Notes: generated from the sequence alone by a model not told the origin. Shown: positions 9,142 to 19,334, counted from the stretch's first letter. The stretch is DNA of 64,000 nt from Ariolimax columbianus (GCA_036924085.1 JAVGWX010000009.1:57888331-57952330); one strand, 5' to 3'. Program-made: numbers and translations.

Positions 9142-12100
9142 CTTCTTCTTCTTCTGCGTACGCAGTCAGACAGTAACCATTATTTTTTCGAAAAAAGCGG
9201 CGGTCATCCTGAGGCTGTCGACACTGCCATAGAGCTTGTCTTGCAGTTCCACTGGTAATGGCCACATCTGCTCTCTCTGATCCTCGTATGTCGGGCAGTT
9301 CTGCAGCAGATGTTCAGCGGTCATTTTACCAGTACCGCACGGGCATTCGTCGGTACACCCTATCTTCAATTTGTTGAATAGGTGGTACCTCAGTCTATTG
9401 TGGCCAGTGCGAAGTCTAAAGACAACGACCTGCTCTCTTCGGTTCAACTGGTAATAGGCATCGTTTTTGGTGTAACCAGTATGTTCGGTTTCCCATTTGG
9501 TCATGTATCTGGCTTTGATAAGCCGTTTTGACTCTTCGTACGTCATACTGGTATCTGTTTGTGGTAGTCTTGCACCTTCTTTTGCCAGTCTGTCTGCCTC
9601 CTCGTTGCCTTGGATGTTGCAGTGTGATGGGACCCACTGTACCATTACCCTTTTTGGTGCGGACTGCTGGCACAGTTTGCAGAGTGCTGCTCTTAAGTCA
9701 TTAAGCTCAGTGTTTTTCTGCCTTTTTAGCGCTGTGACTACGGCGAGAGCATCTGTCATATGGCTCTCATTTTCACTGTGTGTCACCATTTCTTCCAATG
9801 CCGCCCTCAGTGCCTCTGCCTCCGCTCTGAAATTGCTTGTGTACTTACCAGTAGCGAATGACAGTGTTATTTTTCTGCCATTTGGTAGGTTCAGGAATGC
9901 TCCTGCCCCTCCGTTATGTATTGTGTTTGTTACAGAACCGTCGGTGTATGCATGGGTCCAGTCCATGCTTGGGTAGCTTTTCGTTGTGAAGCTTAGGGTA
10001 GTATCTCTCCTTTCTTTTTCAGTCTGGCAGTTTTTGTTTGCAATACCTGGTATATTTTCTACCACCTCTGGAAATATATCCTGCCTCCAAGTAGGTTTTC
10101 GTACAGTAGTGATGGGTTTTGGTGTTGTTAGTGCGTTTATGGGATCTTCGTGCATCTTTGCTTTGGCTATTTCTGCAAAGTTTCTCCGCTTTAGTTTCCC
10201 ATTTCCCAAATTGTTTAGTCTCTGATGCATTGGATGGTCGGTCAGTCTTCGGAGTTTCTCTGACTGCAGCTGGGCTCTGCAGTCTCTTCTATCGGTCATG
10301 GATTGCAGTTTTGTAATCTTTTCAAGTTCTACAATTGGCGTTGACTTCATGCCACCTGTTATAATTCTCATGGCTTGGTTTTGAAGTTTGTTAACTTTAT
10401 CGAAGTTCGCCTTCGCTGCTGTTGTCCATGCCGCAATGCCATACTCGAGAACTGGTCTCACTCTTCCAGTGTACAGTTTCTTTAGTATGCCTTCGTCTGC
10501 TTCCCAGCTTGTGCCAGGAAGTTTCCTCATGATTGCCATTCTTTCTCTGGCTCTCATTCGGTTTCTCTCAATCTGACTTTTCCATGTCATGCGCCGGTCA
10601 AATGTGACTCCCAGATAGGTTGGGTTGTCGTTTGGCTGCAGGAATTTGCCATTTAGACTTAATTTGGTACTTTGGGGTTTTAATGAAAGCGAGAATATTG
10701 TGCATGTGGTTTTCTCCTCGTTTATTTTGACCAGCCATGAGTTCGCCCACTCTTCCAGCGATGTTAGGGCCGTCTGCATCCGATTTCTTGCTATGGTGAG
10801 ATTTTTTTCAGAGGTCCACATAGCCAGATCGTCTGCAAACATTGAGCTATGGACTCTTCTTAGTATATTCTCTGTAATATCGTTTATATATACCAGGAAG
10901 AGTGTGGGTGACAGTACTCCCCCTTGGGGTACTCCCTGCTCGAGTGTCACCTTTTTGCTCATCTGCCCTTGTACTTGGACTCTTGGCCGTTCTGTGTTTG
11001 AGGTAGTGGTTGATCCACTTGTACATCTTCCCACAAACATCACTTCTTCTTAGCTTGACTCTAAGTCCATCTTTCCAGACTTTGTCAAATGCCTTTTCCA
11101 GATCCACCCAAACAGCTAATGTGTGTTTCTGTGCCTGGTAGGCAACTTCTATCTCCTGGGCTATGAGGATGACCTGGTCCTCAGTGGATCTGTGCTGTCT
11201 AAAGCCGGCTTGCTGTGGAATTAGTATTCGTTTTTCTTCCAGATGCCACATCAGTCTGGTGTTTATCATCCGTTCCATCAGCTTGCCGACACAGCTCAGT
11301 AGGCTTATGGGCCTGTATCCATTTGGATCTGTTTTGTCCTTTCCTGTTTTTGGTACTGGTACCAGTATTGCGTCTTTCCATGCCTGTGGTACAATTCCCC
11401 TTTTCCAGCTTTGGTTCAGGACCGGTAGCAGTTTCCTCTTCGCTGTTTGGCCCAGCCCCATCAGCATTTCGTTTGTTATCCCGTCTTTTCCGGGAGATTT
11501 CCTTTTCTTTAGTGTTCTCATAGCCTCTTCCATTTCGCGCATTGTTAATTTGGCCATCATGTGCTCTTTAGGTGCCGTATTCATGTTTTCGTGCCCCTTT
11601 AGCTCTTCGCTAATGTCTGTATGCTTATCTGCAGGGACCTCGATGTGGTTTGCTCTGGCATAGTGATCGACAAAGGCGTTGGCGGCTTTCTTACCTGTGA
11701 TCAAGTTCTCGCCCTGCTTGATAGTAATTTGTTTATTTGATGGGGTTTCGTCGTTCATGGCTCTGACTAGCTTCCATAGCTTGTTCCCGTCTTTGTCCAG
11801 GTTTAGACTTTCCGTTTTATTTTTCCAGCTTTCTCTTGCTGTTTGCTTGAGAGTGTGTTTGTACTTCGCCGCGGCGGCTTTGAGGGCGATGTTTGCCTCC
11901 ATGGATTTTTCTTGCTCTGCCATGTTCCTAGCATTTGTTACTGCATCTTCCACTTTCTGCAACTCATCATTCAAGTAGGGCTTATAGTTTTTCCTAGCTC
12001 CTCTTGGGATGGTTTCAGTGGCGGCTTGCATTATTGCCTTGCTTAGGCTCTCTACCATGGGCTTCATTTTGGTGTTTCGTGTGTTGATGGTTTCACACAG

Positions 12101-12827
12101 CCCATCTGTGAGGATTGCAAATCTGTCCCAGTCGGCTCGTTTGTAATTCCAACGTGGGAGCGGTTTTGTTTCCTGTGGGCCTACTTCCATGTCAATGGTT
12201 AGCCTGATCGGCCTGTGGTCGCTACCTGCCAGTTGGTTTAGCACCTGGCGGTCTATTTTATGGTGTATGTCCTGTGTGGAGAAGGCCAAATCTGGAGTCG
12301 AGGTGGTGTGCCATGTTCTTGAATAGAAGCTAGGGCTATCCTCCGGCCTATTGATTAGGGAGAGATTTGCATCTATCTCCCAATCTTCCACTTCGTCACC
12401 TCTGCTGTCTGTGTCAGAGTATCCCCATCTCTCCGAGTGGCTGTTGAAATCTCCAACTACTATGCAGTTGGAGTCTCTGACCTCCATACTCGAGAGCGAT
12501 AGGTCTCTATTTGGTGGTCCGTACAGATTGAAAATGCGGAGCTTCGTCTCTTGAGCCATTATGTCAACTCCTACAATTTCTGCTTGTCCGGTGTGATTGA
12601 CAGATACCGCGCTACTCGGTATGCAGTTTCTGGTCAGTATCAGGACCCCTCCTTTGTGGCCTTCTCTATCTAGACGGAAGGACTGGTATCCTCTGATTGA
12701 GAATTTATGATTATTGTTGAGGTGCGTTTCCTGGATACATGCCACGTCAATCTTACCTACATGCAGGTGATGTGTTAGGGAAAGTTTTTTGTTAATGACT
12801 CCCTCCGCATTCCACTGTAGTATTTTG
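9142..12827 (-). mobile_element. Near-complete non-LTR retrotransposon copy (EN-RT-RNase H, I/Nimb-like)
   Basis: This 3.69 kb minus-strand element encodes an apurinic-like endonuclease, a reverse transcriptase, an RNase H and a terminal Cys/His motif, in that order. It ends in GCGTACGCAG plus a (GAA)n tail (TTC run at about 9141-9155 on the plus strand). The combination of RNase H and a simple trinucleotide tail fits the I superfamily. The Nimb- or Ingi-like subgroup is inferred without a tree. No gag-like ORF1 or 5' UTR is included, because the right duplication begins exactly at the endonuclease start, so the copy is 5' truncated or of a single-ORF type. It carries one frameshift near 10983 and a 9-nt in-frame deletion in RNase H, and no other obvious break. 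Confidence 0.95.
9166..10986 (-). pseudogene. LINE ORF2 part 2: RT palm/thumb, RNase H and Cys/His motif
   Basis: This is the downstream frame, numbered here from an ATG at 11043, though real homology begins near 10986. It begins with 'GVPQGGVLSP' and carries 'FADDLAMW' at residues 69-76 (FADD at 10828-10839), so the catalytic aspartate pair is intact. RNase H covers about residues 360-490, with Asp368 in 'YTDGS', Glu408, Asp431, His474 in 'VPSHC' and Asp484 in 'EEADRLA'. Compared with the copy at about 50.2 kb, three residues just before Asp431 are missing (9-nt deletion at about 9758), removing most of a core beta strand. A C-x3-C-x-C...H-x4-C motif sits at 563-583. The frame stops at 9166, 24 bp before the GAA tail. 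Confidence 0.93.
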
Positions 12828-12835
12828 AAATGCAT
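10985..12835 (-). pseudogene. LINE ORF2 part 1: endonuclease and N-terminal half of RT
   Basis: The frame opens with ATG at 12835 and reads about 615 codons before the shift. The endonuclease spans residues 1-215. Visible active-site elements are Asn9 in 'LQWNAEG', Glu36 in 'CIQETH', Tyr105 in 'NLYGPP', Asp129 and Asn131 in 'VGDFNSH', Asp182 in 'TPDLAF' and the Ser-Asp-His triad at 205-207. A basic linker follows. The reverse transcriptase then starts around residue 450 with 'RKSPGKDGI', 'WKDAILVPVPKTGKD', 'YRPISLL', 'QAGFRQHRSTEDQ' and the first catalytic aspartate in 'VDLEKAFDKVW'. In-frame reading then ends at 'HRTA'. In the native element this is one protein with part 2. The start codon lies inside the target duplication, so it may be supplied by the insertion site. 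Confidence 0.93.
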
Positions 12836-12840
12836 TATTT

Positions 12841-12924
12841 AAAACAGATATGCATATTTTTCTTTTATTGCTATTTCCAGACACGCTTTTCAATATGTTG
12901 TGTTTGGCTTCGTAAAGTCTATTC
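12841..12924. other. Right flank of LINE copy 2
   Basis: Short AT-rich flank with nothing recognised. Confidence 0.4.
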
Positions 12925-13300
12925 TGTCAGTTCTGTCGATACACGATTGTAAACCTGGCACTTGGAGATAAAGGATCAATATGTTGTGCATTGCGTGAGC
13001 TGTAGCGGTCAGCGACCCAAAGCTGAATGCTATGGTCCAGCAATCAGGAGCTGCCAAGACCCTTCTACACCTCCACGCGGTGATCCTGGATAACCGGCAG
13101 TAACAGTGCCGGCTCACTAAGGAGAAGGGACCACAGAGGGAATGCTAACCCGGTGCCCACAAATGTCAAGCTGAAGTCGGATGTTTCAGACGGAAAGGTG
13201 CACATATTGCAGTCAAGCTGTAAACTACGATACACCGCATCTCGTTCTCTTGACTACATACTGCTACTTACAAATCCAGTTTCATGGCTTGGTGGCGGGA
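12925..13300 (-). repeat. Dispersed repeat family X, copy 2
   Basis: This is the reverse complement of the repeat at 1527-1880. 'gtcagcgacccaaagctg', 'acccttctacacctccacg' and 'ggaatgctaacccggt' match in inverted order. The 'acagcttg' and 'cggtc' blocks appear at 13170-13230. Confidence 0.75.
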
Positions 13301-13627
13301 GTTTGAGAACAAAGAAGACGAACTTGACGATAATGGTCAGATAAGCTAATCTGCCAGACAATTCAACAGCTTCTTAGTCTTAGTTTTAGTCGACCTGTAC
13401 TTCTACAGGTCCGGATGACCTTGTGCAGGTCCTTGCTCTGGCGTCAGCTGGATATAGCCGGGAGGAGGATTTCATGTTTAGCTGGTTAGGCTCGAGCAGC
13501 TAATTACTCCACTGCGTTGGGACAAGTACTGCGGAGGGTGGTTAACTGATGCGCGAGCATCTTAATAGACTCAAACACTAGAACAACGCAGACACGCAGC
13601 CTGTTAGGCACCTTCTATGCTGCTTTT

Positions 13628-14076
13628 AACAAACCACCTGGAACGATGAGGCCAAAGTATGGTCAGGCAAAACATACTGATCAAAGAATGTTAGCCAGGG
13701 TCAGGAGCAATATACTGGCAAGACCCTCACCTGACAGGACGATGAAGCTAACGCCTGGTCATGCAAAACACACTGATCAGATAATGTTAGACAGGGTCAG
13801 GAGAAATATACTGGCCAACACCCTCACCTGACCTTCTCGTCGGTCGTCCCGGAAACGAGCTGTTGTCGAGGACAGCAAAGAAAGTGAGGTTCGATGTGAT
13901 CCCCGTAGCAGTGACTGACACGCAGATGAAACCAAGTATTGTACAACGCGGTCTACTTCATCATCACACTCGGGATGTCAGGAAAGCTACTACATTCTGC
14001 CACAAGTTCCGTCCTTTTCAGGGCGCACAAAAGGGTTACCAACCCATTGTGGGCATTATGAACCAACAAACCACCT
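13628..14076. repeat. Target-site duplications of a family A element
   Basis: The 12-bp string AACAAACCACCT lies at 13628-13639 and at 14065-14076, directly outside the family A copy. Family W sequence continues on both sides, so the ends of the inserted element are defined. Confidence 0.9.
13640..14064 (+). mobile_element. Family A element with exact ends (425 bp)
   Basis: The element runs from GGAACGATGAGGCC to GGGCATTATGAACC. It contains two variant array units, each followed by a 'caccctcacctgacc' block. The common 3' body follows: 'gatccccgtagcagtga', 'gcagatgaaaccaag', 'cacactcgggatgt', 'ttttcagggcgcacaaa'. A short hairpin GGGTT-ACC-AACCC lies at 14033-14045. There is no open frame of note, no obvious A or B box, no terminal inverted repeats and no hallmark of Helitrons other than a 3' hairpin. 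The perfect 12-bp TSD and a 3' end near simple sequence in sister copies favour a LINE-mobilised retroposon. Class is inferred. Confidence 0.82.
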
Positions 14077-14145
14077 AACCACGGCCGTTGTAATTCCACG
14101 TCGCACAATCGCCTCTTACGACATGATGTATGTGTTGCAGTGGAT

Positions 14146-14454
14146 CTATTCTTGTCCTTGTCATACACAAAGGCCTCCGTAGACCACTCGGGTACCATTA
14201 TAACTTTACCAATGACGACAACAGCTTTATCAGAAGGAAATTGTATATATCAACCTTCACACAACTTTATACTCGCGAGCACCTAATCGTCCACCGAGCC
14301 CTCTTGCATGAATTAAATCCCATAACGCTGTCTTGTTTCCTAATAATTCTCCTTGTATTCCGTAATACTTCACTTTAATATTGTCAAGAGTTTGTTTCTG
14401 TCCACTGTATAAAAAGTTTCCCTATATGTTTGTGAAAGTCCAATGCGAATTGAA
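14146..14454. other. Non-genic stretch
   Basis: Nothing recognised. A frame of 82 codons at 14130-14378 has no motif. Confidence 0.4.
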
Positions 14455-14830
14455 GTGGTTCATTTCAGTTCAGTTCATCCCGTAACCTATCAGGTCGTTG
14501 GGGCACACATGAAGACATGCAAATCCCACGCCAGCTCTCTCTGTCTGTCGCCGCCTGACGTATCTCACCGGGACGAAGGCCTGACTACTCAGTGATGTTG
14601 TCCACCCATCTCTTCCTTGGACGTCCTCGCCCTATCTGTCCCGGTACGGATCCAAAGAGTATCGAGTTGGGAACGATTTCGTTTTTGTCCTCATGTGTGA
14701 CTCTTAGGCTTGAAATCACCTGGCGGCGCCCATCTCCTCTCCAAGCTGCGGTGGGCCAACATCTGCATTTAACCTGAAGGAGCCCGTCCCCCCAGGTGAG
14801 CCATTGCCTCGTTAGCATAGAGCCTCACGG
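14455..14830 (-). mobile_element. LINE 3' end relic (C-terminal RGRP..RW domain)
   Basis: On the minus strand the sequence ends with 'NSILFGSVPGQIGRGRPRKR', 'WVDNITE' and, after a stop, a readable continuation matching the 3' part of the relic at 44700-45390. The match includes the terminal 'CVPQRP.RLRD' region and the shared 3' end 'ggttacgggatgaactgaact'. It is a 5'-truncated, broken copy. The same 3' terminus in two places defines the family end. Confidence 0.7.
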
Positions 14831-15059
14831 TTCTAGTTGCCCAGTGTGTACCCCGAGGAGCTTACTTTAATCGGCAGGCTACTAATTTCACTTTTCACTC
14901 TTCAAGGGAAGAGCTAGCCGACCTCAGCGCCACTGGAATGCTGCGCCAAGCATGAGCACACCTTACACACAATTGAAGTGGCATTGTTGGAAATTGAAAA
15001 TTATTGATATAATCAACTTCGTTGCACCAGAGCGTCTCCGTATGTGTTCAGGTCCCTTC

Positions 15060-15310
15060 CATTTGTGACAGTGCGGACGAAAGAGCGAGAACTCCCCATC
15101 TCTCGAGGCTGTTCCGTAATTGCTCCTGACTTTGTCAGGTACTCATTTACTGCTGGGTCGACAGAAAGAAACGGTCATACCGTGGACATGCCGCCATAGC
15201 CAGGTCTGTCAAACTGAGCGCGACGTGATTCGAACCCGGTTTACCTTGATATTGTAAGCCGAGCTCACAACGCGTAGGCCATCGCTTCCCACGTGTAATG
15301 TCTTATTGGT
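15060..15310 (-). mobile_element. tRNA-derived SINE, family S3, copy 1
   Basis: Reading the minus strand from about 15298, there is a tRNA-like head with an A-box-like 'GATGGCCTACGCGTTG' and a good B box 'CGGGTTCGAATC' at about 15228-15240. A body follows with the conserved central block 'cagc(a)gtaaatgagtacct' (plus strand 'aggtactcatttactgctgggtcgac', 15138-15164). The same block recurs in copies at 15450-15755 and 22755-23060. Confidence 0.75.
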
Positions 15311-15449
15311 CTGTAAGATTCAGTTAAAGGCATGGTCTTTATAACTGTCGAAAATTAGTTTGTCTATAACAGAGCGGATACACCCTAGTGAGAACCAGGT
15401 CGTAACGAACAGAACAACTGTAATCTTTCAGGCATGTTGTAAGGTAAAG

Positions 15450-15755
15450 GTAAAGGTCAGTCCCATGGCAACACCTGCCGTTGGGGATGAAGATAGCTCT
15501 TCATGTACTAAGCTGCAACCTACGTGAACTGGGGTGGCCAGTTCCCTTCCTTGTGGTTGTTACCTTTGCCAACTCATACGTTAGGTACCTATTTACAGCT
15601 GGGTCAACTAAAGGAGCGGTCATACCAGGGACAAACCACGGTCTGAATTGTATGTTTGTCTGTGAGCTCGAACGCCTGACACGCTGTAATCTCAGTCTAG
15701 TAAACCAGCTCACTGTCGGCTAGGCTACACGCTCCGCACGTCGTAAATATATATA
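15450..15755 (-). mobile_element. tRNA-derived SINE, family S3, copy 2
   Basis: It shares with 22755-23060 the segments 'gccagttcccttccttg', 'ttacagctgggtc', 'gagcggtc.tac' and 'acacgctgtaa.c.cagtcta', and a head ending 'ctacacgctccgc'. The B box on the minus strand is degenerate ('GCGTTCGAGC'). The fused 80-codon frames on both strands are not genes. Confidence 0.75.
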
Positions 15756-16454
15756 TATTTAAAAAGAAACAGGACTAAAGACGGTTGTGTATTTGGCTAG
15801 CAACACCACAGTGGGAGACATTGCTATTGAAACCGACACTATACATGTTTTCTCGGATGTAAACTTCCTACAAATGGCCAAGCTGTACTAGTAATTCTAT
15901 CTATCACTTTAAGCAACTAGATCAAATAATTTCTGCACATACAGGTCAAAACTTTTGCTGGACGCCAAAAAGCGTTAATTGCTGTTCTGAATATGTTCAT
16001 AGTAACATTGTGGACAATTTACCAATTACATGAACATTAAATGAGTCAAAATGAGGATTGGATTAGATGACAGGTGTCCATGGGCGGAGCATACCTTGAC
16101 CACGTAAGACATCCTACAAAGCTGCACGCTCACGCTGGAAGAGGAGAACAGTACTGGCCCCAGGAGACAGATATAAAACACAAGCTCTGTGGAGATAACA
16201 CAGCCTCACATACAACGGTGTCCTTTGTTATAGAAACCGGGACCTTGACCTGAATATGAACGAAAAATATGACATATGAGTCAGTTTTATTATATTTTAT
16301 TATTATCTTTCAAGAACTTCCATAAGTTTACTATGCATGTGCTAATTATGAACCAAATGTTGCTAGTGTACCATATACTGTCTCGACAAGATATTGAAAT
16401 AACTGTTTATTAAAACAATCTGCCGCACTTGTAAACTAATGTAATATATCAAAA
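15756..16454. other. AT-rich non-genic stretch
   Basis: A short (TA)n run lies at 15749-15760. Nothing else was recognised. Confidence 0.4.
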
Positions 16455-16660
16455 TAAGCCGAGGCTGCGGCGGCACTTTGGATGTTTGGGAAAAAATAAA
16501 TGAAAAAAAATGTTTAATGCTGATTAAAAGTCAAAATGAACAAATGGGTAAGGTCAGATACCGCACCGAGACGAGAACACGTACAAAACCTACGTTACGA
16601 CCAATATGCCCTCATCAGGGACAACAAATAACAATGCTGAACTAGTTAATTAACTTTAAT
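16455..16660 (+). repeat. Dispersed repeat family Z
   Basis: It starts 'gccgaggctgcggcggcac', then has an A-rich middle and the block 'ggtcagataccg.accgagacg', 'aaaacctacgttacgaccaa' and 'tcatcagggacaaca'. The same block is at 19845-20000 and, inverted and more diverged, at 22178-22335. Confidence 0.75.
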
Positions 16661-16733
16661 CAACTTTAAACATTAAAAAAAAATTATTTAAAAACTAATC
16701 TAGTGACATGATTGGTCTCTTTAATGTCTAAAA

Positions 16734-16929
16734 TGCAAACACCAAAACATATTCTGCAAGAATTTCCTATCTATGCAGACCAAAGAGAGGCAGTCTGGCC
16801 TGGGGGAGCGACGATGCTCGAATAGCTGTGGGGAACCGGCGAATACCTGAAACGCATAGTCTCATTCGTGAACCTCACCGGACTAGAAGTTTAGCATCAG
16901 TAATCGATGAAGAAGAAGCAGAAGAAGAT
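16734..16929 (+). mobile_element. 5'-truncated RNase H-class LINE 3' end with GAA tail
   Basis: The plus strand reads 'TPKHILQEFPIYADQREAVW', then 'PGGATMLE', a stop, and 'LWGTGEYLKR'. It ends in a (GAA)-rich tail at 16907-16929. The motif corresponds to the H-x4-C end of the Cys/His domain, but belongs to a different family from the 9-kb LINE. The relic at 34275-34860 has the closely matching 'PEHILQERPTYADQREAV'. No clear TSD was found. Confidence 0.7.
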
Positions 16930-16944
16930 TCTATTTGGGTTGGC

Positions 16945-17360
16945 ACATTACTATGGTCTCATTTTTTCCAAACCTCATGTATCGAAGCGAGATTTGGAGC
17001 ACTTACACTAAACAGGGGCGGCTGCTCAACGCTTGTCCCATGACGTGCCTACGGCGTATATTCGAGATTGGGTAGCAAGAGAGACTGCCACATAATGGAG
17101 TCTTACAGCGAACAAATACTCACATCATGTACTTGCAGTTGAGCCTGCGACGTTTTCAATGGTTGGGGCATGTTAGTGGCGTGGACGATGAGAGACTGCC
17201 ATATGATATCCTTTACGGACAGCTGACCATTAGTGCTAAAATAATCGGCCGCCCTACACTGCGATCCATGGACGTACGCAAGATTGGCATGAAGTCATGC
17301 GACATCTCATCCGAAGACTGGAAAACGATTGCTCATGATCGAGCCGTTTGGGTATAGGCA
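16945..17360 (+). mobile_element. Decayed LINE, C-terminal domain
   Basis: After early frameshifts the plus strand gives 'LLNACPMTCLRRIFEIGWQE', 'RLPHNGVLQRTNTHIMYLQL', 'RRFQWLGHVSGVDDERLPYD', 'ILYGQL', 'GRPTLRS' and 'DWKTIAHDRAVWV' to a stop at about 17356. This is the standard carboxy-terminal order seen in many animal LINE polyproteins (CLR..W, L.WLGHV.R, GRP, DR..W). Only this end survives. Confidence 0.8.
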
Positions 17361-18399
17361 GTAAAAAAAAAAGGCATAGAGGATGTGAAACTCGTAGAGG
17401 CCTTCAAACTGCCGAGTAAAGACAACGACTGAACAAATCCGCGGATACACAAGGGCAAGCCAGCTTCTTTGCACCATCTGTAGCAAGGACTGTCACTTGC
17501 AGATTGACTTCTAAAGTCATAATAGACTGTCGAAATACATACAACAGAACTATACAAAACTCACAGGGCGCTATGTGTATCGTCTACAGAACCCGAGACG
17601 CCAATGATGATGATGGCTATTATTTCCATATTAGATTCCACCCACGCTGCTGTGTTTCTGTTAGGAACAACAGGTAGTAAGTAAACTTTGTTCGTATTTT
17701 TAATCCTTTCTCAACAATACATTATATTTACTGTTTGTTCAAACAGTCTTCGACATTTGTAAACTACTTGGGTTAACGGATTGGTCTCTGCAATGTATAA
17801 CATGAGATTCCGACATGTTCTTGTTAACTGTTTCTTATCTCTCTCTCCCTAACCCCCCCCCCCCCCCCCTTCCCACTCTCGATCTCTCTCCTCCCCCACC
17901 TCCGTCTTATATTGCAGCTGTTTTATTCTTTACTGCTGAGATCCAGGGCAAATCGGGTTGTTTCTGTAAAGAAAAACCTGCTCGTGTCTGGTATACTATT
18001 GTCCGTTCATCGTCTTCTTAATCGTCCTAGAATGTTGTCACCAGGTGTGTCGTACTAGCTGGCCACCTTACAGGATCCATGCACAACAGCTTTCATGTGT
18101 GCTTGAGCATTCTAGTTCATTTGTTTTACATGATGCCAGTTTCATTAACAACCCTCCTTTGTCGCCGTACACGTTATGCATAATAGGCTAAAGAAAGCCT
18201 GGCTCGTTTTCATCTTCCCAAATCTCCAGATCCACATAGCAGACAGTTTAATAGTAACCATGAAAGGTGCACATCAGCTAACTATCAATTGAACAGCTTC
18301 AGAAGCCCTTTCCACGGCTTCATATGTCAAATAGAACATGAAAATTAAAGGGTATGAATATAAAATTCGCAGACTGAGTAACACGTTGAATAACAAACA
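17361..18399. other. Non-genic stretch with poly-C run
   Basis: A C-only run of about 18 bp at 17850-17868 lies in a pyrimidine-rich patch, 17825-17905. Nothing else was recognised. Confidence 0.5.
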
Positions 18400-18414
18400 A
18401 AAAAGACGTTGAGG

Positions 18415-18650
18415 GGCAGGCAGACAGACAGACAGACGAACAGACACATATACAGACCCAGACACACACACGCAGAGACACACACACAGGGTCAGTCATA
18501 CCGACCGACAGTAAGACAGACAGATACACATACATACACACGCGCGCACGTGCACAGAGATATAGACATTCCGACCGACAATAAGACAGACAGACATATA
18601 TGCAGGCATCCATCCATCCATCCAAACATACATACATACACACACACACG

Positions 18651-18703
<53 letters not shown>
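18415..18703. repeat. Compound microsatellite: CAGA/CACA/CATA followed by (TA)n
   Basis: GACA and ACAC units run from about 18417 to 18600, CATC/CATA units from 18605 to 18640, then (CA)n and a pure (TA)n from 18655 to 18702. The Cys/Val-rich minus frames are artefacts. Confidence 0.93.
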
Positions 18704-18705
<2 letters not shown>

Positions 18706-19334
18706 GTAAATATCTGTCTCGAATTGTCTGAGTTCTAGAGGCGGGTCACAGTTCGCTAATTCTTCTGTATTTGTCAGTTTTTATATTTGTCTTTATCATG
18801 CTTTCGCTGTCATAGCTGCATACCAATTACTTTAACAAATGCACCATTAATTTCAACGCTCCTAACATTGCCATACAGCTTCCCTTGCAGGGAATTCAAG
18901 GGGACGGAGGCCCTATTTTTCATTAATGAATGTTTGACATGTGTACACTATCTGTTCGGATAGCATGGAGTTTGTGCCACATTTGAATATAATGCTTATT
19001 CGAAGTTTAAACCCTAATTAACTAATATCCCAACCGAAGAGGGTCAATCTGTAATCAGTCACGGATCAGATCAGTTACACGGATCGTTAATCGCCGAGCA
19101 ATGCTCTTTCGTTCGAAACAATTATTGATAACATGCGGACCACGTAATTAGTGCCATGAAATCGAGTCGTCAGTGTCGTATACTCTCAGTTAATCACATC
19201 TATTTCTCTCATAAACTCAGTATGCAGCATACCCTTCAACTAGGTTGGGGCAGATCATTCCGTCACTATGCTGGTTTCATGGAGTCAACATGCTTTGGGA
19301 ACACGTTGTGTTGTTTGTGTATTGTTCTTGTTCG
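18704..19334. other. Non-genic stretch
   Basis: No recognisable gene or repeat. Confidence 0.4.

Larger units (their letters stand above)
9129..12840. repeat. Target-site duplications bracketing LINE copy 2
   Basis: The 13-bp string AAATGCATTATTT lies at 9129-9141 and again at 12828-12840. The flanking bases differ on both sides. The right copy contains the ATG that opens the endonuclease reading frame on the minus strand. Confidence 0.92.
13541..14145 (-). repeat. Dispersed repeat family W, split by a family A insertion
   Basis: The segments 13541-13639 and 14065-14145 are, in inverted order, the two halves of the repeat at 22475-22700. Landmarks are 'agtgtttgagtctattaagatg', 'gcctaaca.g.tgcg', 'ccta acca.gg' and 'catgtcgtaagaggcga'. 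In the 22.5 kb copy these halves are contiguous. Here they are separated by the family A element at 13640-14064. Confidence 0.85.

Noticed and set aside
9166..12835. Retrovirus or LTR element, because RT and RNase H are both present
   Set aside because: There are no LTRs, protease or integrase. The order endonuclease-RT-RNase H, the GAA tail and the short variable duplication identify a non-LTR element.
13640..14064. Family A as a Helitron or Helentron derivative, suggested by internal tandem repeats and a 3' hairpin
   Set aside because: The perfect 12-bp duplication and empty site are not expected for rolling-circle insertion. I keep it only as a weak alternative.
15228..15298. A functional tRNA gene on the minus strand
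   Set aside because: The good B box is followed by a SINE body shared with two other loci, so it is a SINE head.
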